This document shows, one piece after another, positions 1-4,869 of a DNA stretch of 17,357 bases (position 1 is the first letter of the stretch; every line of letters starts with the position of its first letter). The notes beneath the pieces were generated by a model. It was given only the letters and a program-made list of their open reading frames with translations. It was not told the origin of the DNA and did not search any database. The DNA comes from Candidatus Tectimicrobiota bacterium (GTDB lineage Bacteria; JACPSX01): contig JACPSX010000235.1 in NCBI GenBank assembly GCA_016193065.1, positions 1-17,357 on the forward strand, read 5' to 3'. A program made the position numbers and the translations under genes.

Positions 1-104
1 GCCGAGTTGGCCATCGCTAAACCACTCATATTCAGAGGGAAAGTCCAGACACTCGGCATAGCCCGGGACTCGGCATAGTGGCGCTTATGCCGAGCTCGGC
101 ATAA
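1..104. mobile_element. Right end of a tyrosine-recombinase-type mobile element (cut by window edge)
   Basis: The arm CTCGGCATAG occurs at 52-61 and again at 69-78, a 17-bp period. It is followed by the 6-bp spacer TGGCGC (79-84), the inverted arm TTATGCCGAG (85-94) and the arm CTCGGCATAA (95-104). Integron-integrase coding sequence resumes at 105/106 with Arg-His-Ser-Phe-Ala. This is the same end layout as the right end of the element at 204-952, with different arm bases, so I infer a related but distinct element whose body lies left of the window. The first 50 bases show no gene I recognise. Family assignment is uncertain; RIT-like (recombinase-in-trio) elements are one candidate. Confidence 0.55.
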
Positions 105-112
105 TCGCCACT
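77..112. repeat. 36-bp near-perfect palindrome at the element/integrase junction
   Basis: Arms 77-94 and 95-112 are reverse complements with one mismatch (C84 opposite T105). The inner 20 bp are the element's paired arms. The outer 8 bp on the right are target (integrase) sequence, while the matching bases on the left lie inside the element. The element end therefore holds a near reverse-complement copy of its own target. Confidence 0.85.
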
Positions 113-129
113 CCTTTGCGACCCAGCTA

Positions 130-783
130 CTACAGGACGGCTATGATATTCGGACAGTCCAGGAACTGCTCGTGCACCAGGATGTCAGTACGACCATGAT
201 TTATTATGCGCAGACAGTCGTTATGCGCAGTGAGGTGCCCTAACCCTTTGATTGCAAGGCCATGTGGTTGGCGGGACTGCACATAACAACCTAGGGTCTT
301 CGCTTTGGTCGAATTCAGAAAATCCAAAAAGATCGTGAGTTCTCTGGTGCGCCATTGAAGGGTCGCCGGCCGAAGCTGAAGTCGATCCTTACAGTACTGT
401 TCGTAGTCACGAAGTGCGTTCTTCATGGCTGGAAGAAGATGGATCTTTTCCATGTCGGTGAAGGCACGTTCGATGCAGCCGTGTTGAGCAAAGTCCGCAA
501 GCGCCTTTACACCAAACACGATATGCCGTCGCCATCCCTCGCCCGGCTTATCCACCTCCTCATCCCCCACGCGATACTCCTGCACAAAGCGCGCTGCCAG
601 ATCCCCGGAAAACTCATCTCCCAGTTTGTTCTGGCGGGAAAACTCGATGAGGTGTCTCCAGATTGCTCGATACCGACCCAGTGATCTCCTGCTGTAGCCT
701 AACTGCTCGATCTCGCCCAGGGCATTCCCAACAAGTCGGCCCAGTGGCAAGTTCCCTGAAACTAAACGATTGGATTGATCCAT
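130..783 (-). pseudogene. Tyrosine recombinase, N-terminal half only
   Basis: The start ATG at 783 is preceded by a strong ribosome site (gaggagg, about 7 bases upstream). The frame could open further upstream at 816 but without such a site. Residues 1 to about 155 look like the helical core-binding (SAM-like) domain of phage-integrase-family proteins, for example a block reading SLGRYRAIWRHLIEFSRQN and, near its end, TLQWRTRELTIFLDFL. No catalytic domain follows: no R...HxxR...Y set is present, and after about position 310 the frame runs into the element's left end and then antisense through the intI fragment to a chance stop at 130. The protein may still bind the arm repeats, and could compete with or assist a full-length recombinase. 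That is inference. Confidence 0.65.
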
Positions 784-952
784 GATCGACCTCCTCTGAA
801 AAGCGGCGACCCCCATGGCCGCCGAGAAGACCCATCATGAAATCTTATGTGCTGCATTCCAAGAGAAATGACCTGACCGGCAAGCACTTACCGAAGCGAC
901 TCTACATAACCCTCCGCTGCGCATAATAAATCTTATGTGCAGCTGCACATAA
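204..952. mobile_element. 749-bp tyrosine-recombinase mini-element inserted in intI
   Basis: GATTTA borders the element on both sides (198-203 and 953-958). The left end is arm TTATGCGCAG (204-213), 7 bp, then the same arm again (221-230). The right end is arm CTGCGCATAA (917-926), spacer TAAATC, inverted arm TTATGTGCAG (933-942), then arm CTGCACATAA (943-952). Subterminal arm copies lie at 277-286 (CTGCACATAA, identical) and 845-854 (TTATGTGCTG, 9/10). Joining the two ends would give a classic core site: CTGCACATAA, 6-bp GATTTA, TTATGCGCAG. The only gene inside is a truncated tyrosine recombinase, so the element is probably non-autonomous and mobilised in trans. RIT-type elements are my best family guess, by inference only. 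The boundaries are supported by exact restoration of the intI frame. Confidence 0.8.
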
Positions 953-957
953 GATTT
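928..957. repeat. 30-bp perfect palindrome at the right end of the mini-element
   Basis: aaatcttatgtgcag (928-942) is followed immediately by its exact reverse complement (943-957). The central 20 bp are the paired recombinase arms. The outer 5 bp on the right are target DNA (part of GATTTA), and those on the left are the TAAATC spacer inside the element, which is the reverse complement of the target duplication. It could form a cruciform. Confidence 0.9.
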
Positions 958-1203
958 ACACCCATGTCTTGAATCGGGGCGGGCGTGGGGTCTACAGCCC
1001 TGCGGATCGGCTCGGATTGGAGAGGCTTTCGCACGGCTCGCCCGGAAATAGGCTGCGGGCCGATAGCGGGATAGGCTGCCAGACTGGCCGTATTTTTCGG
1101 ACGAAAAATGGTTGAAACGGTTTTCGTAATTGACGGATACTAAACGCGCTTTCTGTTTTAAACGGATCGGGGATCTGTCGGGGATAGGCCGCCAGCAATG
1201 ACA

Positions 1204-1235
1204 CCGTCTAAGCGGCTCACTTAATAGTTAGACGG
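1204..1235. other. Integron recombination site (putative attI, or an attC remnant)
   Basis: gttagac (1227-1233) fits the integron core GTTRRRY. An inverted partner gtctaag lies at 1206-1212; ccgtctaa (1204-1211) and ttagacgg (1228-1235) pair perfectly over 8 bases around a 16-base gap. The site lies about 110 bases beyond the intI fragment's stop and immediately before the first cassette. No long imperfect palindrome typical of attC is evident upstream, so a simple attI-type site is the better guess. The cassette would start with TTAGAC at 1228. Confidence 0.55.
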
Positions 1236-2211
1236 CACGTGATGTTCTGGTTCACGTCGTGGAGCGGTAGCGGAGCCGCCGACCCGATTCCTAAGCAGAG
1301 TATTCCATCGAGGTATCCATGAACCCCTATTTCGAACTTGCAGAGCCACAGGTTATTGCGGACGTCGAGAGGCTGCTGTCTCTGAATGTGGAAAAGACGT
1401 ACTACCGCCCTGGTGACGAGGCTCAAGTCACCGACATCCTGAGTACCCATTCGTCGCCACACTCGACTCCCGGGATCTTTCGGGGCCAGCTACGTGACTG
1501 GCCACTGATACCAAAGAGTTTTCGCGGGATCAATGATCAGGAAGCGGAAGTCACAGGGGTGATACGTACGTATCGATGGATGCGGGCGACAAGCAAGTTC
1601 AGGAGTTTCTGCGAGCGCGCCGAGGTTCAGAATCCAGCGTTTCCATCGGGTGTCTCCGATCGAATGTCAATCGCGCAGCACTTCGGCGTACCCACGCCTC
1701 TTCTAGACTGGTCCCAGAACATCCTTGCGGCGGTGTTCTTCGCAATACGGGATGTCTTCGCGGACTCAGAGTTCGAGAAGTCGCTGAGGGTGTTCGTGTA
1801 CCACATCATTGATGAGCGACTTCTTCACGATGGGATTCCTGAGGATTTGAAACTCGCCGATTTCGGCCGTTCGGCGTTCATCAGGCCGTATCCCATAGAC
1901 CGTAGAATCGAGCGCCAGCGCGGTGTTTTCACTTACCATCCCCACCCGACCCATCGGCCGCCCAAGGTTTCGGCGAAGACGTACGTCTTGGAGTGGCCCG
2001 TGATCCACAAGCTGATCGCTCTGATGAAAGGATTCGGGTTTACGGAGGACTACTTCTTCCCTGACTACGCTGGCATTGCCCATGCCGTTATGTCGGATAC
2101 GAGTCTCTAGGGCACCAAGCTCGATGTCGCCGGTGTGCCGTCTAACAGGCCATTCGAGACGGACCTTCGCAAGTGGGCTTCGCCCGCTCGCTCGGCCGCT
2201 CAATGGCGACG
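1228..2211 (+). mobile_element. Integron gene cassette 1 (FRG-domain gene plus attC)
   Basis: The cassette runs from after the G of gttagac at 1227 to the G of gttagga at 2211. It holds one gene in the expected orientation and ends in an attC. The first 90 bases form a leader without a recognisable gene. Boundaries follow the known IntI cut between G and TT of the core site. This is standard single-gene cassette organisation. Confidence 0.75.
1319..2110 (+). CDS. FRG domain-containing protein
   Basis: This 263-residue soluble protein has no signal peptide or membrane segment. Residues near 50-60 read IFRGQLRDWPLIPKSFR, the defining FRG signature (Phe-Arg-Gly followed by a Pro-Lys and basic motif). 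A second conserved block, QHFGVPTPLLDWSQNILAAV, follows around residues 120-140, as in the family. A later ERQRGVFT segment is also typical. The biochemical role of FRG proteins is not firmly established; they occur often in defence islands and mobile DNA. ATG at 1319 is chosen for the gagg at about 1309-1312. The gene is the only one in a cassette: its stop is 30 bases before the attC, and expression probably relies on an upstream integron promoter or one in its leader. Family assignment is confident, function is not. Confidence 0.85.
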   Translation: MNPYFELAEPQVIADVERLLSLNVEKTYYRPGDEAQVTDILSTHSSPHSTPGIFRGQLRDWPLIPKSFRGINDQEAEVTGVIRTYRWMRATSKFRSFCERAEVQNPAFPSGVSDRMSIAQHFGVPTPLLDWSQNILAAVFFAIRDVFADSEFEKSLRVFVYHIIDERLLHDGIPEDLKLADFGRSAFIRPYPIDRRIERQRGVFTYHPHPTHRPPKVSAKTYVLEWPVIHKLIALMKGFGFTEDYFFPDYAGIAHAVMSDTSL

Positions 2212-2217
2212 TTAGGA
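2140..2217 (+). other. attC recombination site (78 bp)
   Basis: R'' is gtctaac (2140-2146) and R' is gttagga (2211-2217). Between them the two halves pair imperfectly: left gccattcgag matches the reverse complement of the right half as gccattgag, leaving one unpaired C like the extrahelical bases that orient attC strands. The centre holds a short hairpin, agtgggc-ttc-gcccgct (with one mismatch). Length and layout fit a folded single-stranded attC. R' ends in A where the consensus has a pyrimidine. Confidence 0.85.
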
Positions 2218-2224
2218 GGTTCTC

Positions 2225-2947
2225 ATGAGCAGATATGTCATTGGATGTTGCTTATTTCTGGCGATATCATTTGCTGGATGCGAATCTCAGGCTGATACGA
2301 TAGCCCGCGAGATTGGAAACCTTGGTCACACAGACGCTGCCGTTCGCGCACAAGCAGCGAAGTACCTCGGTTCTGTCAAGGCAACCCAGGCCATACCTGC
2401 CCTGATTAGAGCCTTGAATGACCGAGCCGAAGTGGAAATGAGAGGCCCCGTCAAACTTCTCAGGGGGGGCTATCCTAAGGTATACGTCCAGAATGTTGTT
2501 GCTATCGCTCTCTACGATATTGGACCCACAACCGTCGAACCGCTTTTTGCCGAACTTCAGCGATCCAGAAGTTCATGGCTGAAAAGGGGAATAATCTTGT
2601 CTTTATGTTATATTATCAATAAACCTTGCCACGACACGCGAATACGTTCCCTGATATTGGATTCTGTAAGAAGCCAAAATAGCGATGTACGAGTAGTTTC
2701 AGCCAATAGATTAGGTGCAGCCTGGTTAGGGGCACAGTCATCGCAGGAACGAGAGTCAATAATAAACACCCTGAAAAGTGCGTTAACAGATTCAGATTGG
2801 TATGTCAGATCACATGCTGTCGAGTCTGCGGAAATCATTGGTTCTTCGGATGCAGTTTCGTTATTGAAGACCAGGTTATCTGATGAACAAGACTCAGTTG
2901 TTAAGTCAAAAATCGAGAGTTCATTGAAGAAACTGCAAAAAAAATAG
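2225..2947 (+). CDS. HEAT-repeat lipoprotein (integron cassette 2)
   Basis: This 240-residue protein starts MSRYVIGCCLFLAISFAGC, a lipoprotein signal peptide with Cys19 as the likely lipidated residue, so it is predicted to be exported and membrane-anchored. The rest is built of HEAT-like helical pairs, visible as repeated blocks of the type DAAVRAQAAKYLGSVKATQA, SDVRVVSANRLGAA and DSDWYVRSHAVESAEIIGSS. Such repeats usually bind proteins; no enzyme motif is seen. The start ATG lies five bases after AGGAGG, which overlaps the attC core of the previous cassette. The 3' half is more AT-rich than its neighbours, fitting recent transfer. No attC follows: the cassette appears cut by the IS21-type end at 2964. 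Domain calls are confident, function unknown. Confidence 0.8.
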   Translation: MSRYVIGCCLFLAISFAGCESQADTIAREIGNLGHTDAAVRAQAAKYLGSVKATQAIPALIRALNDRAEVEMRGPVKLLRGGYPKVYVQNVVAIALYDIGPTTVEPLFAELQRSRSSWLKRGIILSLCYIINKPCHDTRIRSLILDSVRSQNSDVRVVSANRLGAAWLGAQSSQERESIINTLKSALTDSDWYVRSHAVESAEIIGSSDAVSLLKTRLSDEQDSVVKSKIESSLKKLQKK

Positions 2948-2963
2948 CGTCGACCAATAAAGG

Positions 2964-3578
2964 TGTGATTTTTCAGGAGTATTCCCCCACTTTTAGCTGA
3001 GTTTTTCAGGAGCTTTCCGCCACCCCTTTTCAGGACCATTCCCCCACCCCCCGTGCGTCCCGAGTCGGGGATTCTCACCTCCCAGGAAAGGAGGTGGGCA
3101 TGGCCTATCGGGAGATGGGGATGGTGGAGATTCGAGAAGTAGTCCGCCGCTGGATGGGGAGCCAGGGCAACCGCGCCATTGCCCGGGCCACGGGCATCGA
3201 CCGGAAGACGGTGGCCAAGTACGTACGAGCGGCCCAAACCCTGGGCTTGTGTCGCGGGGGGCTGGCGGCGACCGACGAGCAGATCGCCGCCGTGCGACAG
3301 GCGGTGCTCTCGGCTCCCGAGCGCCCACCGAGCCCCGAGTCCCAAACACTGGAGCCCTATCGGGAACAGATCCGCGCCTGGTTGTCCCAGGATGGTCTGC
3401 GCTTGACCAAGATCTCCCGGCGGCTGAGGGCTCTGGGAGTCACCGTCTCCTACAGCACTCTCTATCGCTTCGCCCGCGCTCACTGCGACTTTGGCAACCC
3501 CGCGATCACCGTGCGGGTGGCCGAGCCTCCGCCCGGGGAAGCCGCCGAGGCCGACTTTGGAGTGCTCGGGATGTGCGG
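2964..3578 (+). mobile_element. IS21-family insertion sequence, left end with truncated istA
   Basis: The left terminus starts TGTGATTTTTCAGGAG at 2964. Two further copies of the tttttcagga...ttcc.ccac unit follow at about 3002 and 3027, the multiple terminal repeats typical of IS21-family ends (transposase-binding sites). It continues into istA and stops abruptly near 3578, where REP-type transposase remnant sequence begins. istB and the right end are absent from the window. Confidence 0.75.
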
Positions 3579-3615
3579 AAGAAAAAGGGGTCAGGCTTGC
3601 GTAATTGCCTTTTGA
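3100..3615 (+). pseudogene. istA: IS21-family transposase IstA, 5' fragment
   Basis: The frame starts at ATG 3100 behind aaaggagg; GTG 3094 overlaps that site and is less likely. The first 60 residues hold the helix-turn-helix, including [20 protein letters not shown], and a second DNA-binding segment follows with KISRRLRALGVTVSYSTLYR. The block VRVAEPPPGEAAEADFGVLG leads to the first catalytic Asp (ADFG) of the DDE domain. Homology ends right after this, near 3576; the last dozen codons are read from foreign repeat DNA to a stop at 3613-3615. About 160 of the family's usual 400-500 residues remain and two catalytic acids are missing, so no transposition activity is expected. Confidence 0.8.
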
Positions 3616-3745
3616 TGTTTGAACAATGGTTTCGCCTCTAACTTGCCTGCGCTGTTGATGCGCTGCGATGCCCCCATCGCCCGACTCAGCGTTGAGACGT
3701 CCCGGTTGAACCGTCGGGCGACTTTCGTCAGCGGCGCCCGCATCG
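3585..3745 (-). pseudogene. REP-type tyrosine transposase remnant, 3' end (copy 1)
   Basis: Read on the minus strand this encodes APLTKVARRFNRDVSTLSRA, the DnaA-like C-terminal helix-turn-helix found at the end of many REP-associated tyrosine transposases (RAYT), then a short tail to a stop near 3591. The DNA is strongly similar to 7524-7735 over the same segment; both share the terminal aaggggtcaggcttgcg unit and the run gttgagacgtcccggttgaa. The catalytic HUH and Tyr domain is absent. It abuts the broken istA. Confidence 0.65.
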
Positions 3746-3836
3746 GTGTGTTCCCCACTCCTCCCTTCAGAGGCTGCTGACCGACCACTGACTGCACCTT
3801 CCTTGGGAGCCCTTCGCGTGATACAATCCCCACAAT

Positions 3837-3866
3837 TTGACAGGCGGTTTCGTTCAACAGTATCTT
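3837..3866 (+). promoter_or_regulatory. Candidate promoter of the restriction endonuclease gene
   Basis: TTGACA (3837-3842) is followed after 18 bases by TATCTT (3861-3866). It lies about 120 bases before the gene's GTG start. The region TTTGACA...TTCAACA contains half-sites resembling those of the operator before the methyltransferase gene (TGTTGAC...GTCAACA). Common control of both genes by the methyltransferase's helix-turn-helix is a possibility, by inference. Confidence 0.4.
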
Positions 3867-3923
3867 TCCGGAGTCTCTGGCTGCAGGCTGCCAAGAGTCA
3901 TTTCCGCGAGAGACTCCGGAAAG
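3864..3923 (+). repeat. 15-bp perfect inverted repeat in the leader of the endonuclease gene
   Basis: ctttccggagtctct (3864-3878) and agagactccggaaag (3909-3923) are exact reverse complements around a 30-base loop. The repeat starts inside the candidate -10 element and ends about 60 bases before the start codon. It could be an RNA hairpin in the leader or a protein-binding operator. There is no U-run directly after it, so a simple terminator is less likely. Confidence 0.75.
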
Positions 3924-3984
3924 AAATTTGTTTGTTAGCAGTATCCAGTGATCCCGATCTCGCACGACCAGAGAGGGCAAAGCA

Positions 3985-4869
3985 GTGACCGATCTCCCTG
4001 CAATCTCCTTTCTGCAATTGCGTCGACGGTTTTTTAGCGACGCCGGAGAACCCATCCCCTTCGTCCTGCGCGACAAACGCAACACCCAGGATGATCCATT
4101 CGACGAATTCCTTGCGGTTGATGTACTTGCCAACCTTGCCGCGATCTCGTGCGCCAGGGCAAGCGGTCCGCTTATCACGCCGGATATGGTCCTGTACCGG
4201 CCGGATCGGTGTGCCGGATCGGTGCTCGGCGACCTTGCCGACGACCCGGACCGGATTGTTGGGATCGAGGTGAAGAAGCTGGAACGGACGGCTCAAGGTG
4301 GTGTTGCCCGAGGGGCGGGCCTCGACTACAACACGACGCCGCCTTGCGGCCGAGTTCGCGTCTACGATGTGGCAGGAAGGGCTGTGGACATACGGGGGTT
4401 CTACCTCTTCGTGTGCTTGGAGAAGGCCCCTGCTGGCGCCCAAGGCGTTGTGGTCACGGCGCTGTGTCTAGTGGATGGGAACACCCTGAACGAAGACTTC
4501 AACTTGTACCTCAGCATCACCGGCGAGCGGGAGAAGCGTATCGGGCTCGGCACCTACGGGGACGGTGCCGACCGGGCGCGGCCAATGCTGATCTTCGCCA
4601 ATCCACTCGGTGCGGCTGAACTGGATCACTGTGCCACATTGATCCACCCCGACGCCAACCTCTCACAGAGCACGCCTGACCTGCTGCTCGCGTACCGTCT
4701 CCACCGGTCCGTTCCGGGCGATGGCATCCGGACCTTCTACTGCTACCGGATTAGCTCCGATCTGCCCCAGGATTGGCGGGTCAGCGACCTCCGGGATCCG
4801 CTTCCCATGCCAACCCGAGAAGCTCGGACCCGTCCACGGGGCCGCTTCAAGCTTCCCTTCCGCCTATAG
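3985..4869 (+). CDS. Putative type II restriction endonuclease (PD-(D/E)XK fold)
   Basis: This is a 294-residue soluble protein with a GTG start preceded by gagaggg. Residues 64-71 read ITPDMVLYR and residues 93-98 GIEVKK, giving the PD...ExK arrangement (Asp67, Glu95, Lys97) of PD-(D/E)XK nucleases. The stretch after it, GLDYNTTPPCGRVRVYD, looks like a conserved block, perhaps DNA recognition. I do not recognise a named enzyme. The gene is convergent with the adjacent methyltransferase gene and overlaps its 3' end by 23 bases, the arrangement expected of a restriction-modification pair. Cleavage of unmethylated DNA is therefore inferred from motif plus context. It has its own candidate promoter and a leader inverted repeat, which would let the nuclease be delayed relative to the methyltransferase. 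Recognition sequence cannot be predicted. Confidence 0.7.
   Translation: MTDLPAISFLQLRRRFFSDAGEPIPFVLRDKRNTQDDPFDEFLAVDVLANLAAISCARASGPLITPDMVLYRPDRCAGSVLGDLADDPDRIVGIEVKKLERTAQGGVARGAGLDYNTTPPCGRVRVYDVAGRAVDIRGFYLFVCLEKAPAGAQGVVVTALCLVDGNTLNEDFNLYLSITGEREKRIGLGTYGDGADRARPMLIFANPLGAAELDHCATLIHPDANLSQSTPDLLLAYRLHRSVPGDGIRTFYCYRISSDLPQDWRVSDLRDPLPMPTREARTRPRGRFKLPFRL

Larger units (their letters stand above)
106..1115 (+). pseudogene. intI: Integron integrase, C-terminal part, interrupted by mobile elements
   Basis: Codons 106-203 read Arg-His-Ser-Phe-Ala-Thr-Gln-Leu-Leu, then [20 protein letters not shown], the catalytic C-terminal block of IntI-type tyrosine recombinases (HxxR-like region followed by the region before the nucleophile Tyr). 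Reading resumes at 954-1115 with IYTHVLNRGGRGVYSPAD, the conserved IntI tail. Joining base 203 to base 959 splices these in frame as STTMIYTHVLNRGG, so the gap is an insertion (204-952 plus one copy of a 6-bp duplication). The Tyr codon itself is split by the insertion. The 5' part is lost or lies left of the window behind another element ending at 104. The tail after SPAD runs about 30 codons longer than I expect for IntI. The gene is certainly inactive as it stands. Its 3' end, not its 5' end, faces the cassettes. Confidence 0.85.

Noticed and set aside
2608-3894. 428-residue open frame on the minus strand
   Set aside because: It crosses the antisense of the HEAT-repeat gene, the IS21 end and istA and the transposase remnant; only a short stretch near 3600-3740 resembles a known protein.
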